Positions 9,041 to 17,664 of a DNA stretch of 64,000 bases are shown here, piece after piece. Position 1 is the stretch's first letter, and every line of letters begins with the position of its first letter. Location: positions 1,302,001 through 1,366,000 of the forward strand of contig NZ_CP011040.1 of NCBI RefSeq assembly GCF_000238255.3. The letters are read 5' to 3'. A program made the position numbers and the translations under genes. The notes beneath the pieces are model-generated. The model saw only the letters and a program-made list of their open reading frames with translations, did not search any database and was not told the DNA's origin. This DNA comes from Pseudoalteromonas spongiae UST010723-006. GTDB taxonomy: Bacteria > Pseudomonadota > Gammaproteobacteria > Enterobacterales > Alteromonadaceae.

Positions 9041-9319
9041 TTACGTGCGGTACAACACTTTAATGATATGCCAACCAAACTTGGTTTTAACTAATTGTGG
9101 CGTGAGCACTTCGCAAGAGAAACACACTTTATCAAATTGAGGCACCATAGTGCCGCGTTTAAACTCTCCTAAATCACCACCCTTCTTACCCGACGGGCAA
9201 TTAGAATACTTTTTTGCCAAAGTTTGAAACTTTGCCCCTTTTTTTAACTGCTTGAGAATATCTTCCGCTTGCTCTTTATGTTTAACCAAAATGTGTAAAG
9301 CATGTGCTGTACTTGCCAT
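9041..9319 (-). CDS. ppiC: Peptidyl-prolyl cis-trans isomerase, parvulin type
   Basis: A 92-residue single-domain parvulin, the same size as cytosolic PpiC of E. coli (93 residues). The sequence shows the standard features in order: HALHILVKH, the [17 protein letters not shown] loop, [13 protein letters not shown] and a final [10 protein letters not shown]. It accelerates prolyl isomerisation in cytosolic proteins. No signal peptide or SurA-type N-domain. Transcribed alone. Confidence 0.92.
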   Translation of the reverse strand: MASTAHALHILVKHKEQAEDILKQLKKGAKFQTLAKKYSNCPSGKKGGDLGEFKRGTMVPQFDKVCFSCEVLTPQLVKTKFGWHIIKVLYRT

Positions 9320-9535
9320 TGTGCTTAATTCTCACTTTTAATGTTACTGCGCTATTAATAGCGTAATAATACACGAATACAGGCCAAAACAAGAAGCAAT
9401 GGTACAAAGCAAGCATCGAATCCCTGCCCGTATCGGTCTTTTACCCGCTTAAATTACGCTGATCTGTTACAATTAATTATCAAACCGAGATACTTTGTCC
9501 TAAGCTCTAATAATGTGGATAAAAAGGCGAGATTT

Positions 9536-10303
9536 ATGGATATAAAACGCGCAAAACTAACGAGAAACTATGTTGTTTTTATCTACCTTATACTGCTAAC
9601 AGTAAGTGGGTTTTCAAGCAACGCTATCGCTAATTCTCTTTCTATTTCAGTTGGTTGGAACAAACCACCTTATGTAATTGAAGAGAGAAACTCTGGCTTT
9701 GAACTCGATATGGTTTCAGCAATATTTTCTAATATGGGTTATTCTGTCAGCTACGTATATGTGCCATTTGGCCGCTCAAACACACTGATTAAAGTACAAA
9801 AAGTAGACGCTGCATTAACAATGAACGAGCACATGGATATAGAAGGTTTAGTGCTTAGCGAGCCCTATATTTCATATCAAAATGCTGCCATCAGTTTGAA
9901 GGGACGCAGTATTGAAATAGACTCAATATCCGATCTAAAAAACCATTCTATTGTTGCATTTCAAAACGCGTCGGTGGTTCTTGGTGATGAATATCGAAAA
10001 GCCGCCGAAAAAAGCCCTCTGTACCTAGAATTACCCAATCAGCGAAAACAAGTTGAGATGCTGTTAAAAGGCAAAGTCGATTTTGTAGTTATGGACATCA
10101 ATATTTTTAACTATTTAAGCAATGAGCTAATTGGCAGTTCACATATGGCAAACGTGGTCATTCATCGATTATTTCCAAAAACGACCTATCACATCGCCTT
10201 TACTGATGAAAAACTAATGCTGGCTTTCAATAGTGCAATGAGTACCTATAAACAAACAAAAGAGTACAAGAATCTTGTCGCGAAATATGAGTTTCTGTAT
10301 TAG
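9536..10303 (+). CDS. Periplasmic solute-binding-like protein (SBP_bac_3)
   Basis: A 255-residue protein with a basic N-terminus, a hydrophobic signal segment (VVFIYLILLTVSGFSSNAIA) and a bacterial extracellular solute-binding family 3 domain: WNKPPYVIEERNSGFELDMV, then the typical FGRSNTL and LKNHSIVAFQNA hinge segments. No ABC permease or ATPase is adjacent, so it is more likely a stand-alone sensor-like binding protein, as is common in Alteromonadales, than an uptake component. ATG 9536 is preferred over GTG 9515: AAGG precedes it and the signal peptide is well formed from there. Confidence 0.75.
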   Translation: MDIKRAKLTRNYVVFIYLILLTVSGFSSNAIANSLSISVGWNKPPYVIEERNSGFELDMVSAIFSNMGYSVSYVYVPFGRSNTLIKVQKVDAALTMNEHMDIEGLVLSEPYISYQNAAISLKGRSIEIDSISDLKNHSIVAFQNASVVLGDEYRKAAEKSPLYLELPNQRKQVEMLLKGKVDFVVMDINIFNYLSNELIGSSHMANVVIHRLFPKTTYHIAFTDEKLMLAFNSAMSTYKQTKEYKNLVAKYEFLY

Positions 10304-10802
10304 GCCATGTTCTCAAACACGATACAACTGAAACGGAACAATCAGACTCATATCGGTACTTTTTATTACGCGAGCTAACGATACGCACTTTTCGCCGTAA
10401 GTAGCGGGGTAATCTCACCCTTTGCAACTACCAATACCTGATTTTTTAACCCGCTATGTGCGAAATCTCGCTGCTGGCACGTCATGAAAATAGGCGTCGG
10501 TAACTTAAACGATAATGTCGATGTAAGAATAATTATTGACTGAAGTTACGTAGTTACAGACATAAAACTGGCATTCCAATAAAGTCATAGTAAGCGGGCA
10601 AAAAGTAAAATTGTATTACGTTTAGCCAAAATGATAGCGCCGACTAAAACACCGCTCGTTATTCTGCTCTCATCACGTAATAAGTTGGCGCTGTTGAACT
10701 TTTCTTTTCAAAAAGGCAATATCCTCTCAGTATAAAATGCGTACTTCTGCTATTGATATGCGTGTTACATAAGCCTATGTATTAGTAACGGATGACAATA
10801 CA
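10304..10802. other. 499-bp intergenic region, nothing recognised
   Basis: No credible coding frame, tRNA or repeat element was recognised. A minus-strand frame around 10227-10427 has no RBS and low-complexity basic composition and is rejected. Promoter of the gene at 10803 presumably lies at the right end. Confidence 0.4.
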
Positions 10803-11435
10803 ATGCGAACAAAAATACCAAGCGCTTACAGATATTTACTGGCCTCAGCTTTAATATTATTTTCATTGATTTGTCAGGCAGAAACGAGTGTAAGTGATAA
10901 CTCGCACACAAACTGTAGCACTAAAAATATTGGATTTAGTGCCGAGCCAAACTCCCTCACAGCAAATTCACTCGAGGGATTCTATGGCTATTCAGATCTT
11001 TTCTATTTACCCAACAGTCCATCTCGAAAAGTTGTGTTAGTTTCTAACGGACAAAAATTCCAAACCGAACAAGGTATGTTAGATGATATTGAGGCAATGG
11101 TTTCAGTGGAAAAGTACAAAAATCATTGCGAAAAAATTGAAATTATCATCGTTAGAGCAAGGTATTTCGAATCTGGATTAGAGTTAATTCGTGAGCTTGC
11201 ATATTTATATGTAAATACCCATACCACGCCTTTTCACTACATTGGCGCATATGATTTTGTGATTGGCGACGATAACGAATACCAGATGCTGATGCAAAAT
11301 ACGGCGTTACTACCCGATGATTTAAAAGATATTTTTTCAACGCTTGATTTAACCCTGAAAAATAGTGGGTTACAGCTGCGCATTACCAACTTTTTAAACA
11401 CCAAAACCGAGGTTAAGGTGTACCCAATCAAATAA
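10803..11435 (+). CDS. Secreted protein of unknown function
   Basis: A 210-residue protein with a clear signal peptide (YLLASALILFSLICQAETS; cleavage after QA). The mature part is mixed alpha/beta with two cysteines (CSTKN and NHCEK) that could form a disulfide in the periplasm. Motifs such as RKVVLVSNGQKF and KIEIIIVRARYF look like beta-strands of a compact domain. I recognise no family. It is flanked by large gaps and is probably monocistronic. Confidence 0.6.
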   Translation: MRTKIPSAYRYLLASALILFSLICQAETSVSDNSHTNCSTKNIGFSAEPNSLTANSLEGFYGYSDLFYLPNSPSRKVVLVSNGQKFQTEQGMLDDIEAMVSVEKYKNHCEKIEIIIVRARYFESGLELIRELAYLYVNTHTTPFHYIGAYDFVIGDDNEYQMLMQNTALLPDDLKDIFSTLDLTLKNSGLQLRITNFLNTKTEVKVYPIK

Positions 11436-11850
11436 AACCTCCTATCACCAAACGTCATTACTATCATAAGCAACACGCTACGGCTCAAATTAAACATACT
11501 CATTGCGTTTGCTAACAAGTGCCAAGCACCAAAAACTTACGACTTACGAAGTCTTTCATTTAGGTATAAGCAACTCCAATACCATCAAAGTACACCAAGT
11601 ATATTGTTCACTAACAGCATTTATATAACAGAGTGAAGCTGCTATTCAACTTTGATATTTATAATCTTTTTATCCTATTTAAATCAAAATTAGGGTGGAA
11701 TTAGCTTGTAAATAGATAGCATTCAAATAGTATAGAAAATACACAACCCGTCTTTTTCGGGCATATCGTTATAGCGCAGTATAAGGTGCCTGCAAGCGAG
11801 GGATTTTTCAGCCGAGGTCTATGTTTTGGCTTGTTTTCAAGGAGAAAGAA
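11436..11850. promoter_or_regulatory. 415-bp upstream region of the arylsulfatase
   Basis: No coding potential is recognised. The T/A-rich centre (about 11620-11720) is a plausible promoter region for the downstream arylsulfatase, but no operator motif can be named. Confidence 0.35.
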
Positions 11851-13377
11851 ATGTTCAAGTATCTATTGGTCTGTGTGACCATTTTAGTTTTTAGTTTACC
11901 CAGCTATGGGGCAGATAAACCCAATGTGCTTGTTATTTGGGGCGATGATGTTGGCATGTGGAATATCAGTGCCTACCACCGCGGTATGATGGGAGGTAAA
12001 ACACCTAACATAGATAGCATAGCCAACAATGGCATGATATTTATGGATCACTACGCACAAGCCTCATGCACTGCAGGACGTGCTGCGTTTATTACAGGTC
12101 AATACCCGATGCGAACTGGGCTTAGTACAGTTGGTTTGCCAGGTGCACCACAAGGTCTGCAAAAGAAAGATCCTACGCTCGCCACTATGCTTAAATCGAA
12201 AGGGTATGTCACAGGCCAGTTTGGTAAAAACCATTTAGGCGACCTTAATGAGCACTTACCAACAAACCATGGTTTTGATGAGTTCTTTGGTATTTTATAT
12301 CACCTTAACGCTGGTGAGTATCCAGAGCAACATGACTACCCGCAAGATGCTAAAACACAAAAGAAATTTGGCTTAAACATGCGTGGCGTTATTCATTCAA
12401 AAGCGCTCGCTAATGGTAAACAAGACATTAAAGATCTTGGCCCTTTCGGTAAAGAGCGCCAACGTAATTTAGACCAAGAAGTATTGGTTGAGTCAAAACG
12501 CTTTATTCGTGATGCTGTAAAACAAAATAAACCCTTCTTTGTTTGGCATAACACAACGCGTATGCACTACCAAACCAATTTAAACAAAGCCTATGACGGT
12601 AAAACCGGCTATGGATTATATGCCGATGGTATGGCTGAGTTGGATGATGATGTTGGTGAATTACTTGGTTTATTAGACGAACTTAATGTAGCAGATAACA
12701 CAATTGTAATGTTCTCTACCGATAACGGCGCAGCATCTAACTCTTGGCCTGATGGCGGTAACCAGCCATTTCATGGCGAAAAAGGTGTTGGTGGTTGGGA
12801 AGGTGGCTTTAGAGTACCTATGCTTGTTAAATGGCCTGGGAATATTCCAAAAGGTGTAAGCACTGGTGAATTTATGACCATGGAAGATTGGATGCCAACA
12901 ATTATGTCGTGGGTTGGCGACAAAAATTTAAAATCTAATCTACTCAAAGGCACCAAAATTAATGGTCAAAAATATAAAGTGCATTTAGACGGCTTTGATC
13001 AGAGTGATATCTTGCTAAACAATGGTAAAACAAAGCGCAAAGAGTTTTACTACTTTACCGAAACCACATTCCACGGTCTGCGCTACGGCGATTGGAAATT
13101 AATCTTCACGGAGCAAGAGCACTGGTTTAGGTCAACACAGCAAGCGCTAACTTCGCCGTACATTATTAACTTAAAAATGGACCCATTTGAGCGTTTTATT
13201 CACGCCAGAGGTTATGATGAGTGGGCAGAAAACCGTAGTTGGATTTTAGGCCCTGCGGGTAAGCAAATTGCAGATTTTGTAAAAACCTTTAAAGCATTTC
13301 CGCCCAGCCAAGAAAGTATGTCGGTACAGGTAGACAACATTGCTGACATGATTTCGAAACAAGCACACAGCCGATAA
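11851..13377 (+). CDS. Arylsulfatase, secreted
   Basis: A 508-residue type I sulfatase with a signal peptide (residues 1-20, cleavage after SYG/A). Metal-binding Asp pair at residues 32-33 (WGDDVG). The active-site motif is CTAGR with Cys73 as the residue to be converted to formylglycine, the C-x-A-x-R variant of the usual C-x-P-x-R. Further landmarks are GKNHLGD, MFSTDNGAASNSWPDGG and FHGEKGVGGWEGGFRVPM. It hydrolyses sulfate esters in the periplasm, probably from algal polysaccharides or aryl substrates. ATG 11851 with AAGGAG at ideal spacing is preferred over the ATG 30 bp upstream. No formylglycine-generating enzyme gene is in the window. Confidence 0.9.
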   Translation: MFKYLLVCVTILVFSLPSYGADKPNVLVIWGDDVGMWNISAYHRGMMGGKTPNIDSIANNGMIFMDHYAQASCTAGRAAFITGQYPMRTGLSTVGLPGAPQGLQKKDPTLATMLKSKGYVTGQFGKNHLGDLNEHLPTNHGFDEFFGILYHLNAGEYPEQHDYPQDAKTQKKFGLNMRGVIHSKALANGKQDIKDLGPFGKERQRNLDQEVLVESKRFIRDAVKQNKPFFVWHNTTRMHYQTNLNKAYDGKTGYGLYADGMAELDDDVGELLGLLDELNVADNTIVMFSTDNGAASNSWPDGGNQPFHGEKGVGGWEGGFRVPMLVKWPGNIPKGVSTGEFMTMEDWMPTIMSWVGDKNLKSNLLKGTKINGQKYKVHLDGFDQSDILLNNGKTKRKEFYYFTETTFHGLRYGDWKLIFTEQEHWFRSTQQALTSPYIINLKMDPFERFIHARGYDEWAENRSWILGPAGKQIADFVKTFKAFPPSQESMSVQVDNIADMISKQAHSR

Positions 13378-13388
13378 TCAATTAAAGC

Positions 13389-13424
13389 CAACCGGTACAG
13401 CGTATTGTTACGCTGTACCGGTTG
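13389..13424. terminator. Perfect 14-bp hairpin after the arylsulfatase
   Basis: CAACCGGTACAGCG and its exact reverse complement flank an eight-base loop, 12 bp after the stop. There is no proper U-tract, so it may be an mRNA 3' stabiliser rather than a classical terminator. Confidence 0.5.
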
Positions 13425-13676
13425 TTAAACACATTAAATCAAATAAGAAGCTGCATTTTCACACTTTTACCTTGCTAATAAATACGCCTTTATTACAACA
13501 CTTTATCGCAAAAACCATCAACGCAGCCAAAGCTGCACAGAGCAAAAAAAAGCACTCAAAAGCGGAATAAAAGGCAATTAATGACAATTGTCATCTTACA
13601 TTGATGACACTTGGCAGCTGTGCTGCGCGCATTCATTTGCCACAATTATTACATCAACTAAACAAGGAGAGACATC

Positions 13677-13883
13677 ATGAACAACGTAATTAAACACTTT
13701 ATTGAATACAGCTTAAGACATTTGCCACTGCTTATCGGGTTAACATTAATTAACCTGTTTACTGCACCAAATCATTTATGGGTGCTGTGGGTAGCATTAT
13801 TTACGTTTATGGGCTTTTTTAACGAGGTGAGTTTTACAGGTAAAAATAGAGCTAGCAAGCGCGACGATAATGATACTTGGTAG
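13677..13883 (+). CDS. Small two-TM membrane protein
   Basis: A 68-residue protein with two hydrophobic segments, LPLLIGLTLINLF and LWVLWVALFTFMGFF, followed by a basic/acidic polar tail. AAGGAGAG lies ten bases before the ATG, a strong ribosome binding site. It resembles small 2TM-domain proteins, but the match is not decisive. Unknown role. Confidence 0.65.
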   Translation: MNNVIKHFIEYSLRHLPLLIGLTLINLFTAPNHLWVLWVALFTFMGFFNEVSFTGKNRASKRDDNDTW

Positions 13884-13938
13884 GCGAATTCGCCTTACCA
13901 AGCATCACCACTTAAAACTCTCTATAGAAAATATGGTT

Positions 13939-14757
13939 TTATCGCGTATGCAGTGCAATTCCCATCATAATTACAAGAGTGGACAGAAAGGTTACAAACG
14001 TCAGCACAAGCGCAAAAAAAGATGCGAAGCCATTGTGATGCGCTTTGCCATAAAAACCGCGACAAGAGAGCCAACCAAATACAAAGCAAATTAAAACTGA
14101 GATCGGTGCATGAACGTCTGGGTTAATCATCATACTGATAAAGCCCAATAATCCAGTGCATAACACAAAATGCCCCATAGTATAAAAAGAGAACACCAGT
14201 GTTTCAGCGGTGTTATAAACCTGCCGATGCTTTTTGGAAAATAAGCGTAGAAAAAGTGCAAACGGAATACATAAGAAAATAAACCCTAAGTAGGTATAAC
14301 CCTGATTGATAACCGACAAATACAAATCAGCATACTTTTTAGGAGCATTTTCTCCCAATAGACCTTTTAAACTTTCGAGCATTTCGGGAGATTGCTGTAC
14401 TTGCGCAATCATTTTTTCAGATAAAACGTCTTTAAACACAAACAACATTAGTAATTGCGCTGCCGCGCCAATCAAGTAATAGGTTAACGGATTAGTAAAA
14501 ATAACCCTTTGCCCTTCTACATGACGCTTTGCAACGGAACCCGGCGATTTAAAATGTTGAAAGAACGTGTAAAAAAATCCCTTATCGAGGTTAAGCCATT
14601 GCGATGGAATATCTATCAACAGCATTTTTAACGATAATCGCTCTGCGCGATAACGTTGCCCGCATGAAGGGCAAAATTTATCTTGTAATGGCGTATCACA
14701 ATTTGCACACGCGCTTAAATGCGCTGAAACTTGATTTGCGTTATGTTCTAAACCCAC
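13939..14757 (-). CDS. DUF3667 family membrane protein
   Basis: A 272-residue protein with an N-terminal zinc-ribbon-like element (CANCDTPLQDKFCPSCGQRY, residues 16-36), a linker with LLIDIPSQWLNLDKGFFYTF and four to five membrane segments. NPLTYYLIGAA within the first TM and the zinc ribbon are characteristic of DUF3667. Function unknown; members are common in Alteromonadales and Bacteroidetes. Convergent with the small protein at 13677; no clear terminator between. Confidence 0.85.
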   Translation of the reverse strand: MGLEHNANQVSAHLSACANCDTPLQDKFCPSCGQRYRAERLSLKMLLIDIPSQWLNLDKGFFYTFFQHFKSPGSVAKRHVEGQRVIFTNPLTYYLIGAAAQLLMLFVFKDVLSEKMIAQVQQSPEMLESLKGLLGENAPKKYADLYLSVINQGYTYLGFIFLCIPFALFLRLFSKKHRQVYNTAETLVFSFYTMGHFVLCTGLLGFISMMINPDVHAPISVLICFVFGWLSCRGFYGKAHHNGFASFFALVLTFVTFLSTLVIMMGIALHTR

Positions 14758-15026
14758 AGTAGTCGCCTTATTCTTTTTAGGTAAAACGTTACCTAAGCGG
14801 CTAATAAATTACAAATAAGTATTTAAAGTAAGGTAAATTGAATAAACGTAGCGAGTTTACTTGGTGATTTGCTTACTAGGCTATTGATAAACGTTAACTT
14901 TAGCTGACCTTTGCTCTTAATGTTTTTTCTTCAAATACTTTCCTTCAGAAAAAAAATTCCCATAAGCTGTAATAAACAGCGTCTTTAATCCACTAACTAA
15001 AGAAAATACAAAACGGAACAAGGTGA

Positions 15027-15536
15027 ATGGGAAGCGATTTTTATCAGCAATCGATACTGCCCTATGCGGGAATCATCATCAAAATATGCCGGGCATATAC
15101 ACATAGCCAAGAAGATTTTGATGACTATTACCAAGAGGTATGCCTGCAAATATTGCGAAGCAAAGACAGCTTCAACGCAGGTTCACAATGGTCGACTTGG
15201 GTTTACAAAGTGGCCTTAAATGTATGCTTAACCAATTTAAAACAGCGTAAGCAGGGCGAAAAACACTTTGTCTCTGATGCGTTACCCGACGAGGTACAAG
15301 ATGATTTAAAAGCATTTAACTCAGACGACATTAACGTGCTTTACAACGCCATAAAACATCTGTCTGAGATAGACCGAGCAGTAATTTTACTTTATTTAGA
15401 AGAAAAATCTTACAGCGAGATTGCAGAAATAATCGGTGCTAACACCAATGGTATTGGCGTGCGCATTACGCGCATTAAAGAAAGATTGAACAAGTTTATA
15501 AACGCGCAGGAGGGAACACATGAACAAATCAATTGA
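15027..15536 (+). CDS. ECF-type RNA polymerase sigma factor
   Basis: A 169-residue sigma-70 family factor with region 2 (DDYYQEVCLQILRS, then SQWSTWVYKVALNVCLTNLKQ, residues about 30-75) and region 4 (LSEIDRAVILLYLEEKSYSEIAEIIGANTNGIGVRITRIKERL, about 110-155). It directs core polymerase to a small regulon. Its stop overlaps the start of the next gene by 17 bp, so the two are translationally coupled, and the partner is the best candidate for its anti-sigma factor. Confidence 0.9.
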   Translation: MGSDFYQQSILPYAGIIIKICRAYTHSQEDFDDYYQEVCLQILRSKDSFNAGSQWSTWVYKVALNVCLTNLKQRKQGEKHFVSDALPDEVQDDLKAFNSDDINVLYNAIKHLSEIDRAVILLYLEEKSYSEIAEIIGANTNGIGVRITRIKERLNKFINAQEGTHEQIN

Positions 15537-16164
15537 AACAATGTGGAAACAAGGCTTTATTAGCGAAGGCGAACTAGTAGTGCCTAAAGTTAACGACTTA
15601 TATAACAGAAAATCTCAAAACTTAGTTGATAAACTGCAACATATGTTTGCTGTGAACATTAAAGCAATCGTAATTGGGGCCTTGCTGTTACTCGTAGTGA
15701 TGAGCTTAATCGGCGCTCCTTGGCTTGGCATATATATTTGTGTATTACTGGCTCCGTTGGTGCTGATGGCGAGAAAAGAGTTAGATAAATCGTACAACTT
15801 ATCGAAAGGGCAAAGTAGTTTAGAGTATTTAGAAAGCTTTAACGCGTGGCTTCAGGATTCAATCACGCGATACGCTATTTACTACAAGTTTTTCTACCCA
15901 TTATTTTATGTCGGAATGGTGTCACAAGGGCTTGCGAGTGATGCAGGCACTCGCGTAATGGCACGGCTCCTAAAAGCCTACCCAACTGACTATGTTTTTC
16001 TAGATATTCCTGGTTATGTGTGGGGTCTAATCACTGTGCTATTACTAGTGGTGATAAAATATTCAGCTGCACTCTATCGCCTAGACTTAAATATGATCTA
16101 CGGACGACAATTTAAAAAATTAGAAGAGCTAATAAAAGATATGCGAGCATTAAAATCAGAATAA
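15520..16164 (+). CDS. Four-TM membrane protein, candidate anti-sigma factor
   Basis: A 214-residue protein with a polar N-terminus (about 40 residues) and four predicted membrane segments: AIVIGALLLLVVMSLIG, LGIYICVLLAPLVLMA, YYKFFYPLFYVGMVS and YVWGLITVLLLVVIKYSA. It overlaps the sigma factor gene by 17 bp. No anti-sigma zinc motif is present. Coupling and the cytoplasmic N-tail suggest it holds the sigma factor at the membrane, but this is inferred from context only. Confidence 0.65.
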   Translation: MNKSIETMWKQGFISEGELVVPKVNDLYNRKSQNLVDKLQHMFAVNIKAIVIGALLLLVVMSLIGAPWLGIYICVLLAPLVLMARKELDKSYNLSKGQSSLEYLESFNAWLQDSITRYAIYYKFFYPLFYVGMVSQGLASDAGTRVMARLLKAYPTDYVFLDIPGYVWGLITVLLLVVIKYSAALYRLDLNMIYGRQFKKLEELIKDMRALKSE

Positions 16165-16193
16165 CCTATCAAAAACATAATCAACAAAAGTGT

Positions 16194-16222
16194 AAAACGC
16201 AGCCTATTGACTGCGTTTTATG
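16194..16222 (+). terminator. Rho-independent terminator of the sigma operon
   Basis: AAAACGCAG, eight-base loop, CTGCGTTTTA, 30 bp after the stop of the membrane protein. Confidence 0.75.
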
Positions 16223-16380
16223 CATAACTTTCAAAACCTCAGCTATATATAGATCTGCGGCACACAATGAACGTTCAAAAGCGAATGAGAAAGTGGAGTT
16301 ACGTCTTGCCCCAGTCTTGCGTTTAACACGATGCTACTTTTCACTAATGTGTGATTTAAGCCCGCTCTAAAATCCTCTAA

Positions 16381-17022
16381 CTACTCTGGCTTGGCCAATT
16401 TACCGTTTTTAAGTAGTTCTTGATATAAACCCTCCAGAGGTTCTGGGATCTTATCGTGAAGATCAGGTTTTGCTACCAATAATTGAATTAGCGCTTGTTC
16501 TGCGCCATTTTTGTCATTTTCTTCAAGTTTAGCTAAAACAACGTTGAACTCTGAACGTGGTTCAATGCCTTTTAAATTCGGCATCGCGGACGGTGGCGCT
16601 GGAACGGATCGCGCTTTTTGCTCTGGGGCTACGCGTTCAACTCTTGAGCCTGTTACTTCTATTTTTTCTAACTGCACGTCATCTGCTAATAGTTCCATCA
16701 TTTCAACTTGCTGTTCACGTTTGGCTATTTTCTTGGCTTGCGGTATCGCAGGCTTATCAATTGATTCTACTGATTTTAATTCCGATTCAAAATCTGGCTC
16801 TTGATAATACTGCCAAGGTGCAAACACGGCGATAGCAACCATTGCAGCTGCGATGCCTGAATAATGCCACCAGCGGTTTGGCTTTATGATAACGGGCTGC
16901 TCTTTGCTAATTGCATCGGACGCGTGGGCTAAAATGGCGTCATCGAGGGCTTTTGGCGGCAGCTCATCATTACCTTGTTGATAAAGCTGAATGATCTCTT
17001 TATCGTTAAATTGCTTAATCAT
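16381..17022 (-). CDS. Single-TM anti-sigma-factor-like protein
   Basis: A 213-residue protein with a cytosolic N-terminus (about 50 residues), one membrane segment (WWHYSGIAAAMVAIAVFAPW, about 51-70) and a periplasmic part. It follows the ECF sigma gene by eight bases, with the AGGAGG overlapping the end of that gene, which is the classical sigma/anti-sigma order. Oddly the periplasmic part contains LEKIEVTGSRVERVAPEQ, a string typical of the N-terminus of TonB-dependent receptors. The upstream vWA lipoprotein has the same motif. The anti-sigma role is inferred from topology and position. Confidence 0.7.
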   Translation of the reverse strand: MIKQFNDKEIIQLYQQGNDELPPKALDDAILAHASDAISKEQPVIIKPNRWWHYSGIAAAMVAIAVFAPWQYYQEPDFESELKSVESIDKPAIPQAKKIAKREQQVEMMELLADDVQLEKIEVTGSRVERVAPEQKARSVPAPPSAMPNLKGIEPRSEFNVVLAKLEENDKNGAEQALIQLLVAKPDLHDKIPEPLEGLYQELLKNGKLAKPE

Positions 17023-17030
17023 ACCTGCCT

Positions 17031-17645
17031 TTAGCCTCCTAATTCAGTTGCACCCGCTTTACGCTCTAAACATTCGCGAAGTTGCGACATAGCGTAGCGT
17101 AATCTGGTTTTAACGGTTTCAGGTTTTGCCTCAACAATGTCGCAAACTTGTGCGGGCTCAAACCCTGCTTCGTGGCGTAACAAAAACGCTTCGCGTTGCT
17201 GTGGTACAAGTAGCTCAACACAATGCTTAATGGCCTTTTGTAAATAATCATTATGCAAGGTGCTTTCGTGATGCGTTTGGTTTGAGGCAAGAGTAAGGTG
17301 ATTGCCTTCATGTTGTTCGTCATCAACTAAAGACAAGTGCTCACCTCGTGCTGTTAACTTTCGGTGTTCATCAACCAACAAGTTATGAGCGATGCGATAA
17401 AGCCAAGTGCTAAATTTAGCCTCTACTTTGTAACGGGTGCGATTATCGATTACCCTCAGCCACACTTCTTGAAACAATTCTTGTGCTTTATTTTGCTGTT
17501 TTGTGCCTAATTGGCGACACACATAACGATACAAGGGCCCTTTATGACGGGCATAAAGGGCACGAAAGGCAGCTTGATCACCTTTTCCATAATCAAGCAT
17601 AAGTGCCTCGTCCGTATCCATGTGTGGTTCAATTTTTTGAGTCAT
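17031..17645 (-). CDS. ECF-type RNA polymerase sigma factor
   Basis: A 204-residue sigma-70 family factor. Region 2: DQAAFRALYARHKGPLYRYVCRQLG, ELFQEVWLRVIDNRTRY and KFSTWLYRIAHNLLVDEHRK; region 4: LLVPQQREAFLLRHEAGFEPAQVCDIVEAKPETVKTRLRYAMSQLRECL. It lies 19 bp after the vWA lipoprotein gene and 8 bp before the anti-sigma-like gene, so the three form an operon. No strong RBS precedes the ATG, so translation may be coupled to the gene upstream. Confidence 0.92.
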   Translation of the reverse strand: MTQKIEPHMDTDEALMLDYGKGDQAAFRALYARHKGPLYRYVCRQLGTKQQNKAQELFQEVWLRVIDNRTRYKVEAKFSTWLYRIAHNLLVDEHRKLTARGEHLSLVDDEQHEGNHLTLASNQTHHESTLHNDYLQKAIKHCVELLVPQQREAFLLRHEAGFEPAQVCDIVEAKPETVKTRLRYAMSQLRECLERKAGATELGG

Positions 17646-17664
17646 ATAGGCTATAGTGATTCAG

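Noticed and set aside
10227..10427. 66-residue minus-strand frame
   Set aside because: Partly antisense to the SBP-like gene, no RBS, Arg/Ser-rich random composition.
13870..14094. 74-residue plus-strand frame
   Set aside because: Antisense to the DUF3667 gene; very basic, as expected from the reverse of a hydrophobic coding strand.
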